The translations under genes were made by a program, and so were the position numbers. The notes beneath the pieces were generated by a model, which made no database searches, was not told where the DNA came from, and saw only the letters and a list, made by a program, of their open reading frames with translations. Below are positions 1-6,042 of a DNA stretch of 7,273 nucleotides, piece after piece. The number at the start of each line of letters is the position of its first letter. Position 1 is the first letter of the stretch. This DNA is from Acidobacteria bacterium UBA2994 (GTDB lineage: Bacteria > Acidobacteriota > Vicinamibacteria > Vicinamibacterales > UBA8438): positions 28,650 to 35,922 of the forward strand of contig DEAA01000031.1 in assembly GCA_002346545.1 (NCBI GenBank). Direction: 5' to 3'.

Positions 1-338
1 GGCCAGGTCATCGAGCGGCCTGCCAGCAGGTGCAGGTGGATGTGGAACACCGTCTGGCCTGCACCTCGGCCGCAGTTGAAGACGGTTCGATAGCCGTCTT
101 CGGCGTGCCCTTTGTCCTTGGCGATCTGGGTGGCACGCGTGATGAGTGAACCCGTCAGGGCCGTGTCGTCTGGAGTCAAGTCGTTCAGGGTCGAGATGTG
201 CTTGCGGGGGATGACCAGGACGTGGAATGGCGCCTGGGGGCTGATGTCTTCGAAGGCCAGCATCTCGTCGTCCTCATAGACAAGCGTTGCCGGGATCTCG
301 TGTTTCGCGATCTTGCAGAACAGGCAGTCGTCGGGCAT
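1..338 (-). CDS. HIT-family (histidine triad) nucleotide hydrolase, C-terminus cut by window edge
   Basis: Reading leftward from the ATG at 338 gives 112 codons with no stop before the window ends. The protein opens with a CLFC pair (C5, C8), the zinc-binding cysteines common in Hint-type HIT proteins, and carries the histidine triad HIHLHLL with H99, H101 and H103, preceded by N88 and the GAGQ stretch at 92-95. HIT proteins of the Hint branch are cytoplasmic purine nucleoside phosphoramidases or related nucleotidyl hydrolases of about 110-120 residues, so only a few residues should be missing (the visible end ...AGRSMTW sits where family members finish). It lies 42 bases downstream of prmC, so it may be read through from that operon, but a -10-like TACACT sits 6 bases before the ATG and no Shine-Dalgarno sequence is visible. 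Family assignment is firm; the physiological substrate cannot be told. Confidence 0.93.
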   Translation of the reverse strand, partial: MPDDCLFCKIAKHEIPATLVYEDDEMLAFEDISPQAPFHVLVIPRKHISTLNDLTPDDTALTGSLITRATQIAKDKGHAEDGYRTVFNCGRGAGQTVFHIHLHLLAGRSMTW

Positions 339-344
339 GGGACG

Positions 345-350
345 AGTGTA
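345..350 (-). promoter_or_regulatory. Possible -10 element for a leaderless HIT transcript
   Basis: On the minus strand TACACT is followed by exactly 6 bases (CGTCCC) and then the ATG of the HIT gene. A start site 7 bases after a -10 hexamer would fall on the A of the ATG, giving a leaderless mRNA. No -35 at normal spacing is evident (a TTGCAC lies 23 bases upstream, too far). The absence of a ribosome binding site, and the identical geometry before the methyltransferase gene, support it; the short motif alone is weak. Confidence 0.35.
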
Positions 351-380
351 GTGCGCCTGACGCGCAGGCCGAAGTGCAAC

Positions 381-1253
381 TCACGCTCGCCGGACCACGG
401 CGGCACGTGGAATCCCCTGCAGGTCGTCACGAATGTCGGTCACGCGCAACGTGCCTCGAGCTTCGACGAGCGCCCGAAGGTCTTTGGCCTGGCCGGCCCC
501 CAGTTCCAGCAGTAGACGGCCGTCTGGAGCGAGCAGCACTCCGACTCCTTCCACGATATTGCGAAAGGCATCGAGGCCGTCTGGTCCCGCCGTGAGCGCG
601 AGCCACGGTTCGTAGTCGCGCACCTCAGGCTGGAGCCGATCCGTGTCGGCGTCTCGCACGTATGGTGGGTTACTCACGATCAGATGGAAGTCGCCCGCGA
701 GGCCATTTGTCCAGTCGCCTTCAACGAACTCGATTCGCTCGGTGACCCCGTGGCGGATAGCGTTACTGCGCGCGACCTCTAAGGCCACCGGCGACAGGTC
801 GACGGCGGTGACCCTGCTAGCCGGTAGTTCGGCCGCCAGTGTCACGGCGAGACAGCCGGAGCCGGTGCCCAGGTCGAGCACCCGCAGCTCCTCGAAGGCT
901 GGGACGAGTTCGAGCGCAACTTCAACTAGAAGCTCTGTTTCTGGTCGCGGGGTCAGAACGTCCCTAGTTACCCGGATGTTCCGGCCCCAGAACTCCCGGC
1001 CTCCCGTGATCTGCGATACCGGTTCTCGTTGGCATCGTCTGGCGATCAACGCATCGTAGGCGGCACCGAGTCCGGCCGGAACCGGATCGCGCAGGGCAGA
1101 GAGGTAGCGGCTGCGAGTCCACGACAGGATATGGCGCGCCAACACTTCGGCGTCCACAGTGGCATCGGTGCCGGAGAGTCCTGCATCAACCAGGCGGTGG
1201 GCCGCGAACTGGACCCGTTCGGCGAGAGTGGGAGGGCGGGTGGACCCCGTCAC
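381..1253 (-). CDS. prmC: PrmC, release factor glutamine N5-methyltransferase
   Basis: This 290-residue protein uses S-adenosylmethionine to methylate the side-chain amide of the glutamine in the GGQ motif of class I release factors, which speeds peptide release at stop codons. Visible motifs in order are a helical N-terminal substrate-binding domain (about 1-90), the PRPETE signature at 102-107, the AdoMet-binding loop LDLGTGSGC at 126-134, an acidic residue at the end of the next strand (D152), and the catalytic NPPY at 195-198 that holds the glutamine amide. Length is normal for the family. The start is GTG at 1253, overlapping the prfA stop as GTGA, an arrangement that favours translational coupling to the gene for its own substrate. 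No frameshift or missing catalytic residue is seen. Older annotations call this family HemK. Confidence 0.96.
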   Translation of the reverse strand: MTGSTRPPTLAERVQFAAHRLVDAGLSGTDATVDAEVLARHILSWTRSRYLSALRDPVPAGLGAAYDALIARRCQREPVSQITGGREFWGRNIRVTRDVLTPRPETELLVEVALELVPAFEELRVLDLGTGSGCLAVTLAAELPASRVTAVDLSPVALEVARSNAIRHGVTERIEFVEGDWTNGLAGDFHLIVSNPPYVRDADTDRLQPEVRDYEPWLALTAGPDGLDAFRNIVEGVGVLLAPDGRLLLELGAGQAKDLRALVEARGTLRVTDIRDDLQGIPRAAVVRRA

Positions 1254-2329
1254 GGTTCTGCGACCGCTTCGACGTCCTTGAGCTGTTCAGCCCGGTAGTG
1301 GGTGGTGAGCGCTTCGCTGATCTCCACCAAGTCGCCGTTGAGCATCTCGGTCAAACGATGGGTCGTAAAGCCTATGCGATGGTCGGTGACACGGTTCTGC
1401 GGGAAGTTGTAGGTGCGAATCTTCTCGGAACGTTCCCCCGTCCCTACCTGGCTCTTGCGGCTGCTGGCGATTTCGTCGTGCTGGCGCTCCATCTCGAGCT
1501 CGTAGAGGCGGGCCCGTAGCACCTTCATCGCCTTCGCCTTGTTCTTGATCTGCGACTTCTCGTCCTGCTGCGACACCACCAGACCGGTGGGCTGATGGGT
1601 GATCCGAACCGCTGAATAGGTGGTGTTGACGCTCTGTCCGCCGGGGCCGCTCGAGCAGAAGGTGTCGATTCTGAGGTCCTTTTCTTCGATCTGGATGTCC
1701 ACCTCTTCAGCTTCTGGAAGCACGGCCACGGTCGCGGTCGACGTATGGATGCGCCCGCTGGCCTCGGTGGTGGGGACGCGCTGCACCCGGTGGACGCCGC
1801 TCTCGTACTTAAGCTGGCTGTAGACCTGCCGGCCCTCGATCATCGCGATAACTTCCTTGATCGCGCCCACGCCACTCTCGCTCGTGGACATAACATCCAC
1901 TTTCCAGCCCTGCCGCTCAGTGAAACGGGTGTACATCCGGAATAGATCACCCGCAAAGAGACCCGCCTCGTCGCCTCCGGTGCCGGCTCGGATCTCCAAT
2001 ATGACGTTCTTCTCGTCGTTGGGATCCTTGGGCACCATTAGGCTCTTGATCTCGGTGACGAGGGTCTCGCGGCGTCCTTCAAGCGACGCTAGCTCCTGTT
2101 CGGCCAGCTCGCGCATGTCGGGATCGCTGCCCTCGGCGAGCTCCTTCGCCTGGTCGATCTCGTCCAGTACCGTCCTGTAGTCGCGGTACTTGTCTACGAC
2201 CGGCTGGAGCTCGGACAGCGCCTTACTGTGCGTCCGGTACTGATTGGGATCCGACTGCACCGAGACGTCGCTGACCAGCGCCATGAGCTCGTCGTAGCGG
2301 GCTTCGATTGTCTGTAGCTTCTCGAACAT
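1250..2329 (-). CDS. prfA: Peptide chain release factor 1 (RF1)
   Basis: RF1 recognises UAA and UAG in the ribosomal A site and triggers hydrolysis of peptidyl-tRNA. The 359-residue length matches the family (about 360). The N-terminal coiled-coil domain spans roughly 1-100. The stop-codon reading motif is P-T-T at 186-188 in the context [18 protein letters not shown], which fits the PxT of RF1 and not the SPF of RF2. The peptidyl-transferase motif GGQ is at 230-232 within [10 protein letters not shown], and the basic segment [11 protein letters not shown] follows near 258-268. Q232 is the expected target of PrmC, encoded immediately downstream with a 4-base overlap. Upstream, moaD ends only 3 bases before the ATG, and a GGTGGG/GAGAG purine-rich run within that junction is the likely ribosome binding site. 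Cytoplasmic and expected to be essential. Confidence 0.97.
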   Translation of the reverse strand: MFEKLQTIEARYDELMALVSDVSVQSDPNQYRTHSKALSELQPVVDKYRDYRTVLDEIDQAKELAEGSDPDMRELAEQELASLEGRRETLVTEIKSLMVPKDPNDEKNVILEIRAGTGGDEAGLFAGDLFRMYTRFTERQGWKVDVMSTSESGVGAIKEVIAMIEGRQVYSQLKYESGVHRVQRVPTTEASGRIHTSTATVAVLPEAEEVDIQIEEKDLRIDTFCSSGPGGQSVNTTYSAVRITHQPTGLVVSQQDEKSQIKNKAKAMKVLRARLYELEMERQHDEIASSRKSQVGTGERSEKIRTYNFPQNRVTDHRIGFTTHRLTEMLNGDLVEISEALTTHYRAEQLKDVEAVAEP

Positions 2330-2332
2330 CTC

Positions 2333-2578
2333 TCACCCACCGGAGACCGGTGGCAGGAACGCCACTTCGTCGCCGTCTGACACCGCTGAGTCCATCCGGG
2401 AGTACTCGGCGTTGACGGCGGTCGAGATCGATGATTCGTATTCAGCGAGCGCCGGGAACTCACCGGTCAGAGTTCCCCAGACCGCGCCGACGGTCGCTCC
2501 TTCTTCGACGTCGCGCGCCAGCTCGCCGGTGCCAGCTAGATCCCGAAGACGAGCGAAGAGTCTGATGGTGACCTGCAT
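2333..2578 (-). CDS. moaD: MoaD, small subunit of molybdopterin synthase
   Basis: This 81-residue beta-grasp protein carries sulfur as a C-terminal thiocarboxylate and donates it to precursor Z (cyclic pyranopterin monophosphate) in molybdopterin synthesis. The C-terminal segment DGDEVAFLPPVSGG (68-81) is the family signature, ending in the required Gly-Gly, and the N-terminus MQVTIRLFARLRDLAG matches the first beta strand and helix of MoaD. The ATG at 2578 is preceded by a TAGGT ribosome-binding-like sequence that overlaps the moaE stop. It lies 9 bases after moaE, its partner subunit, and 3 bases before prfA, so it is inside an operon. The enzymes that activate it (MoeB) and make the pterin (MoaA, MoaC) are not in this window. 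ThiS-like sulfur carriers also end in GG, but the adjacent moaE decides the call. Confidence 0.94.
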   Translation of the reverse strand: MQVTIRLFARLRDLAGTGELARDVEEGATVGAVWGTLTGEFPALAEYESSISTAVNAEYSRMDSAVSDGDEVAFLPPVSGG

Positions 2579-2587
2579 CTGACAGAC

Positions 2588-3085
2588 CTACCCGTCGCTC
2601 GCCAGCCGATAGGCGTTCTCGCGGGCGCCATCGTCATCGGGGTTCGCTGTGGCGCCTTCAATCCAGACGTCGCCACCTTCGAAGAACTCATGCTTCCAGA
2701 TCGGCACGATTTGCTTGATCCGTTCGATGACGAAGCGGCATGCGGCGAAGGCGTCTGCTCGGTGTGGCGACGCTACGGCAATCATCACGCTGGCTTCGCC
2801 GATCTGCAAGACACCGAGACGGTGGTGCAGGGCCATCTGCACGTCCCAGCGCTCGGCAGTTTCCTGGCCGATCTGCTCGAAGGCTCGCAAAGCCAAGGGT
2901 TCGTAGCCTTCGTACTCTAGCCGGAGTACACGGCGATCCACGTTGTGGTCTCGAACCAGCCCGACGAACGTCGAGAGCGCCCCCGGCCCGGGCGGCGGGT
3001 CGCCGTCCAGGCTCGCAGTGACCGCGTCGATCAGATCGTCGAGACGCAGCGGGTCGTGCGTTACCCGGTAGCGCGTCGTCGACAT
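2588..3085 (-). CDS. moaE: MoaE, large catalytic subunit of molybdopterin synthase
   Basis: MoaE forms a heterotetramer with MoaD and builds the dithiolene of molybdopterin. The 165-residue protein shows the family blocks in order: FVGLVRDHN at 40-48 with R45, LEYEGYEPLA at 56-65, H108-R109 in the ASPHR block, and IKQIVPIWKHEFF at 123-135, where K124 and K131 correspond to the conserved active-site lysines of the E. coli enzyme (K119 and K126). The tail VWIEG at 140-144 is also typical. The ATG at 3085 is 16 bases after the thiD stop; a GAGGG run lies very close to the start and may act as a tight ribosome binding site. The position directly before moaD confirms the assignment. A short acidic tail (from about 145) is not conserved and probably not functional. 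Confidence 0.95.
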   Translation of the reverse strand: MSTTRYRVTHDPLRLDDLIDAVTASLDGDPPPGPGALSTFVGLVRDHNVDRRVLRLEYEGYEPLALRAFEQIGQETAERWDVQMALHHRLGVLQIGEASVMIAVASPHRADAFAACRFVIERIKQIVPIWKHEFFEGGDVWIEGATANPDDDGARENAYRLASDG

Positions 3086-3101
3086 CGCCCTCTATTGTTG
3101 C

Positions 3102-3908
3102 TCATTTGGCGGGCAAGTGACCGAGCGGCCCGTGACCGTGCCCGAGCGGGATGGCGTGCTCGATCGCCGTGGTGACGAACCGCTTCGCCGCCGAGACCGC
3201 GGCGTCCAGACTGTCGCCCAGGGCCAAGCGTCCGGCTACTGCGGCCGAGAACGTACAGCCGGTTCCATGGGTGCTGCGACTTTCGATGCGGGGGACCGAC
3301 AGGCGACGTTCTCCGACATGGTCGACGAGCAGATCGACGGCGGCAGAGCCGCTCTGATCGCCGCCGGTGATGACCACAGCGCGTGCGCCGCCGTCGAGGA
3401 GTGCGCGGGCCACCCGAGTGACGTCGGTTGACGACTCGATCCGCTTGCCGGTCAGCACCTCGGCCTCCCGATGATTGGGCGTGACGAGGTGCGCTCGTGG
3501 CAGTAGCCGGTCACGGAGCAGTTCGATGGCGTCCTCGTCAAGGAGCCGGTCCCCGCTCGTCGAGACCAGCACCGGGTCGACCACCAGCGGAACCTCTGGG
3601 ATCTCGATCAGACGGTCGGCGACGGCCGCGACGACATCTCGCGTGCCCAGCATGCCGGTCTTGATGGCCGCCACCTGAAAGTCGTCGACCACGGCAGAGA
3701 TCTGGGCGGCCACCAGGGCTGGAGACACCGGCTCGAGGGCGGTGATGCCCCTCGTGTTCTGGGCCGTGATCGCGGCGACCGCCGAGGTGCCGTACACCCC
3801 GAGCGCGGCGAACGTCTTCAAGTCGGCCTGGATGCCGGCGCCGGCGCCGGAATCGCTTCCGGCGATGGTCAGTGCGGTCCGTACGGGGGATGCCGGGCGG
3901 GAGGTCAC
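3102..3908 (-). CDS. thiD: ThiD, hydroxymethylpyrimidine (phosphate) kinase
   Basis: ThiD phosphorylates hydroxymethylpyrimidine and then its monophosphate to HMP-PP, the pyrimidine half of thiamine. The 268-residue ribokinase-fold protein begins with the substrate-binding block LTIAGSDSGAGAGIQADLKT (13-32), followed by AQNTRG (49-54), KTGMLG (83-88), VDPVLVSTSGD (110-120), TPNHREAEVL (143-152) and the anion-hole motif HGTGC (214-218), ending with a GHGHGPLGH segment close to that of E. coli ThiD. The GTG start at 3908 overlaps the stop of the upstream methyltransferase (GTGA), suggesting coupled translation. No other thiamine gene and no recognisable TPP riboswitch is present, so here thiD is a lone pathway member within a mixed housekeeping operon. 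Pyridoxal kinases of the same superfamily are the main alternative, but the match to ThiD runs the whole length. Confidence 0.95.
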   Translation of the reverse strand: MTSRPASPVRTALTIAGSDSGAGAGIQADLKTFAALGVYGTSAVAAITAQNTRGITALEPVSPALVAAQISAVVDDFQVAAIKTGMLGTRDVVAAVADRLIEIPEVPLVVDPVLVSTSGDRLLDEDAIELLRDRLLPRAHLVTPNHREAEVLTGKRIESSTDVTRVARALLDGGARAVVITGGDQSGSAAVDLLVDHVGERRLSVPRIESRSTHGTGCTFSAAVAGRLALGDSLDAAVSAAKRFVTTAIEHAIPLGHGHGPLGHLPAK

Positions 3909-4591
3909 GGGCCAACCTGATCGGTGGGTGGCGGCCTCTCGTCCTGGCCGAAGACGAGCAGGAACTGATAGGTCAGGAATGTCTCGTGCGAGAGTAGTCT
4001 CAGCCCTGCCGCGCTGGCCGCCTCGACGACCGCGTCCCGTTCTACCCGAGCCTCCATGAGCGGTCCCGGTCCACCACCTTCCTTGGTGAAGTCGACGATA
4101 CCGAGGCGTCCCTGGGGCTTGAGTGCCTGTGCCGCATCAGAAAGCCAGGCGACCGGGTCGGACACTTCGCCGATCACATCCACAATCAGGATGGCGTCGA
4201 GTGCGGCTGGCAGAAGCGGGCTCTCGGTGGTGCCCAAGACCGTCTCCACGTTAGTGAGTCCTTCTCGGTTTACCCGGTACTCGATGGCGTCCAGCATCTC
4301 GGGCTGCACGTCCTGGGCATACACGACGCCGTTCGGGCCCACTCGACGGGCCAGCCTGACCGTGAACCAGCCACCGCCGGCCCCCAGATCGGCCACCCGG
4401 GAGCCGTCTGCAATGCTCAGCGAGTCCATGATCTGATCCGGCTTCTGCCAGAGCGCCCGGTCGGGTCGTTCGAGCTGACCGAGATCTTCAGGGGGGAAGA
4501 GTCGTGCGTGGGGCAGGTTCTGGGCGGTGACCGAGCCGGCGCTCAGCACCGACACCCCGGCCAGCAGTGCACCCGGCAGGCTGACACGCAT
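3905..4591 (-). CDS. Exported class I SAM-dependent methyltransferase-like protein, substrate unknown
   Basis: The 228-residue protein has two parts. Residues 1-23 look like a Sec signal peptide: a short n-region (MR), a hydrophobic core with LLAGVSVL at 9-16, and a VTA cleavage site before QN. The rest is a Rossmann methyltransferase with motif I VADLGAGGGWFT at 66-77, an acidic residue at D94 after strand 2, an aspartate-rich strand 4 (LDAILIVDVIGEV, 131-143) and a post-methylation strand GRLGIVDF at 161-168. Before the fold lies FPPEDLGQLERPDRALWQKP (32-51), which I associate with signal-peptide-bearing methyltransferases of unknown function. It is not obviously a ubiquinone (UbiE) enzyme. 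The ATG at 4591 is supported by a TATAAT 6 bases upstream. It overlaps thiD by 4 bases. The target and whether AdoMet reaches it outside the cytoplasm are unknown. Confidence 0.85.
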   Translation of the reverse strand: MRVSLPGALLAGVSVLSAGSVTAQNLPHARLFPPEDLGQLERPDRALWQKPDQIMDSLSIADGSRVADLGAGGGWFTVRLARRVGPNGVVYAQDVQPEMLDAIEYRVNREGLTNVETVLGTTESPLLPAALDAILIVDVIGEVSDPVAWLSDAAQALKPQGRLGIVDFTKEGGGPGPLMEARVERDAVVEAASAAGLRLLSHETFLTYQFLLVFGQDERPPPTDQVGP

Positions 4592-4597
4592 TACTAG

Positions 4598-4603
4598 ATT
4601 ATA
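4598..4603 (-). promoter_or_regulatory. Probable -10 box for a leaderless methyltransferase-thiD-moaED-prfA-prmC transcript
   Basis: On the minus strand a perfect TATAAT is followed by CTAGTA and then the methyltransferase ATG at 4591, so transcription would be expected to begin at or beside the A of the start codon. The 41-base gap after the fdhE-like gene is otherwise GC-rich, which makes the AT island stand out. No TTGACA-like -35 is present and no Shine-Dalgarno sequence precedes the ATG, both consistent with a leaderless, -10-dependent promoter. Inferred from sequence only. Confidence 0.55.
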
Positions 4604-4632
4604 GCGGGCCGACGACAGAGGAGGCCGGCCCC

Positions 4633-5577
4633 CTAGCGCGCCGGCTCGTCAGCCTCACAGGGATGTCGCAGCGGGTCGCCGAAGTCGGGCAGGGGTGGTC
4701 GGCCGTAGCCCTGCTGCGCGGCGAGCTGGTCGAGAGCGGTCGAGGCCAGGTCTTCCAGCGGGAGGAGCTCGAACGGCGTGCGCTGCTCCCGCGCGAGGTG
4801 CTTAAGATAGCCGCCGCAGTCACCGCATACCTGGGCCCGTCTCGGCGCGGCCGGTTCTTCCTTCAGCCACGTGACCTGGTCTGGCCCTTCCCCGCAGTAG
4901 CCACAGCCGGGGCCGATCGGCCATCCGTGGCCACAGAAGCTGCAGCGCAGCAGCGATTGCTCGTCAACCTGCTCAGAGAAGGCGGGCCAGGAGCCACAGG
5001 CGGGGCAGTACCCTCGGTTCCAGCGGGGCAGCGCGTCGGTCAGTGGCGTGGGGCCAGTCTCCGCCAGTTGCCTGGCGGCCACGTGGGCCGCCGGGGCGGC
5101 TGCGAGCTCCGCGGCGAGCCAGAGCACGTCCGGCGCAATGCTTTCGTGCAGCGCCTTTTCCCGGACAGCGTTCTGGTTGCGGTCGAGCGAGACGGCGAGC
5201 AGAGAGCCTAGGTCGATTCGACCCGCCTCCAGGCAGGTGCGTACGTTCCGGGCTACGTTACCCGCACCGCCCGTGGCAAGATCGTCGCAGGCGGCGGCCA
5301 CCAGCGGGCCGAGTTTGTCAACGGGCAAAGTCCAGGCACCGCCTCGGAAGAAGGGGAGACCTTCCCCCAGCCGAGCTGCCGCTGGCTCGGCCGCCACGTC
5401 AAGCAACGGCGCATCGGATTCGAGCAGGTCGCTCACGGCCGTGATCGTTCGCTCGACCAGACGTCGCTGCAGGATGACGGCAGCTTGCAGATGCGGTTCG
5501 TCGTGGCCGATGACGGTCCACCGCATATCGGCCGCTAGGCGCAGGTCGGAGGAAGAGAACGACACGACGTAGGTCAT
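4633..5577 (-). CDS. fdhE: FdhE-like formate dehydrogenase accessory protein with four CxxC motifs
   Basis: FdhE-family proteins are cytoplasmic factors needed to make active molybdenum- or tungsten-dependent formate dehydrogenases, and in E. coli FdhE binds the catalytic subunit. This 314-residue protein has an alpha-helical N-terminal half (about 25-180) and a C-terminal zinc-knuckle half with four CxxC pairs: C191/C194 (YCPACGSWP), C212/C215 (LRCSFCGHGWP), C225/C228 and C251/C254 (VCGDCGGYLK). The spacing and the CGDCGGYLK ending are characteristic of FdhE. No formate dehydrogenase gene is in the window, but moaE and moaD lie downstream on the same strand, consistent with a molybdoenzyme role. 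The ATG at 5577 has only a weak AGG ribosome site; M18 (5526) is an alternative, and homology to the family seems to begin near there. A divergent zinc-knuckle protein of another function is possible. Confidence 0.82.
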   Translation of the reverse strand: MTYVVSFSSSDLRLAADMRWTVIGHDEPHLQAAVILQRRLVERTITAVSDLLESDAPLLDVAAEPAAARLGEGLPFFRGGAWTLPVDKLGPLVAAACDDLATGGAGNVARNVRTCLEAGRIDLGSLLAVSLDRNQNAVREKALHESIAPDVLWLAAELAAAPAAHVAARQLAETGPTPLTDALPRWNRGYCPACGSWPAFSEQVDEQSLLRCSFCGHGWPIGPGCGYCGEGPDQVTWLKEEPAAPRRAQVCGDCGGYLKHLAREQRTPFELLPLEDLASTALDQLAAQQGYGRPPLPDFGDPLRHPCEADEPAR

Positions 5578-5591
5578 TGTACCTGCTTGTC

Positions 5592-5621
5592 TTGAAGCGG
5601 TCCCGAGGCCCTCTATATAAT
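5592..5621 (+). promoter_or_regulatory. Sigma70-type promoter for erpA
   Basis: TTGAAG at 5592-5597 (four of six matches to the -35 consensus) is followed after 18 bases by a perfect TATAAT at 5616-5621. Transcription would start near 5628, leaving a leader of about 40 bases before the erpA ATG. It lies in the only divergent gap of the window, between the fdhE-like gene and erpA. The TATATA core might also serve the minus strand, but no good minus-strand -35 is seen. No classical AT-rich Fur box or clear IscR site was recognised here. Confidence 0.7.
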
Positions 5622-5652
5622 GGCTTGGGTGCCCTGTTTCGGGGCTCCACCT

Positions 5653-5657
5653 AGGAG
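5653..5657 (+). promoter_or_regulatory. Ribosome binding site of erpA
   Basis: AGGAG lies 10 bases before the ATG at 5668 and decides that start over an in-frame ATG at 5620, which overlaps the -10 box. GGAG (5654-5657) could pair with CTCC at 5645-5648 across a 5-base loop, a short 4-bp stem that might partly mask the site; this is too small to claim regulation. Confidence 0.75.
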
Positions 5658-5667
5658 TTCACACACG

Positions 5668-6006
5668 ATGTCCGAACTGATCACGGTGACCGAGACCGCT
5701 GCATCCAAGATTTCCGCGCTTATGGCCGAGGACGAGAAGACCGAGGCTGGTCTGCGCGTGTTTGTCCAGGGTGGTGGCTGTTCCGGGTTCCAATATGGCC
5801 TCATGATCGACGAGACCCAGGTTGACCCTGCGGTAGACAAGGTCTTTGAATCCAATGGGGTTCGGCTATACGTCGACCCGATCAGCATGCGGTATCTGAC
5901 CGGAGCGCAGGTTGACTTCGTCGACAACCTGACTGGCGGCGGGTTTACGATCAAGAACCCCAATGCGACGTCAACCTGCGGATGCGGGTCGTCGTTCAAC
6001 GTCTAG
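5668..6006 (+). CDS. erpA: A-type iron-sulfur carrier, ErpA-like
   Basis: This 112-residue cytoplasmic protein belongs to the A-type carriers (ErpA/IscA/SufA) that receive [2Fe-2S] or [4Fe-4S] clusters from the scaffold machinery and hand them to apo-enzymes. The three conserved cysteines are present: C38 in GGGCSGFQYG and C104/C106 in the C-terminal TCGCGSSF. The ending NPNATSTCGCGSSFNV and the GFQYG block resemble ErpA more than IscA or SufA. The protein starts at the ATG preceded by AGGAG, not at the upstream in-frame ATG. It is the first gene of a plus-strand group followed after 36 bases by a Fur-rubrerythrin regulator, which suggests linked iron or oxidative-stress control. No isc or suf genes are in the window, as is usual for stand-alone erpA. 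The exact subfamily name is less certain than the family. Confidence 0.92.
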   Translation: MSELITVTETAASKISALMAEDEKTEAGLRVFVQGGGCSGFQYGLMIDETQVDPAVDKVFESNGVRLYVDPISMRYLTGAQVDFVDNLTGGGFTIKNPNATSTCGCGSSFNV

Positions 6007-6011
6007 AGAGA

Positions 6012-6026
6012 CCGCGGTTACCGCGG
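6012..6026. repeat. Perfect 15-base palindrome between erpA and the Fur-rubrerythrin gene
   Basis: CCGCGGT-T-ACCGCGG is a perfect inverted repeat with 7-base arms around one central base. It starts 6 bases after the erpA stop and ends 16 bases before the ATG at 6043. As RNA it could form a CCGCGG stem with a TTA loop, but no T-run follows, so it is not a typical intrinsic terminator. It could be an operator for the downstream regulator or an RNA structure that separates the two genes. It does not resemble the AT-rich Fur box. Confidence 0.5.
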
Positions 6027-6042
6027 CGTGGACTCGGCCGTT

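Noticed and set aside
3845..3864. Perfect 8-bp stem with a 4-base loop (GCGA on the minus-strand mRNA) early in thiD
   Set aside because: It falls on codons for the conserved substrate-binding AGSDSGAG motif, whose GC-rich codons explain the symmetry; it is too far inside the gene to be a start-site regulator.
5048..5572. Plus-strand open frame of 174 codons opposite the fdhE-like gene
   Set aside because: Its Ser/Ala/Arg-rich composition and lack of motifs are typical of a shadow frame; the minus-strand protein has four ordered CxxC pairs.
5631..5645. Short GCCC/GGGC hairpin in the erpA leader
   Set aside because: Only four Watson-Crick pairs plus a possible G-U around a 5-base loop; expected by chance in GC-rich sequence.
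5620..5667. Upstream in-frame ATG that would add 16 residues to ErpA
   Set aside because: It overlaps the TATAAT box and would lie upstream of the predicted transcript start; AGGAG precedes the ATG at 5668, and the family starts there.
6028..6042. GTG at 6028 as the start of the Fur-rubrerythrin protein
   Set aside because: It has no ribosome binding site and would start immediately after the palindrome; the ATG at 6043 is preferred, though its own ribosome site is weak, so the choice is not final.
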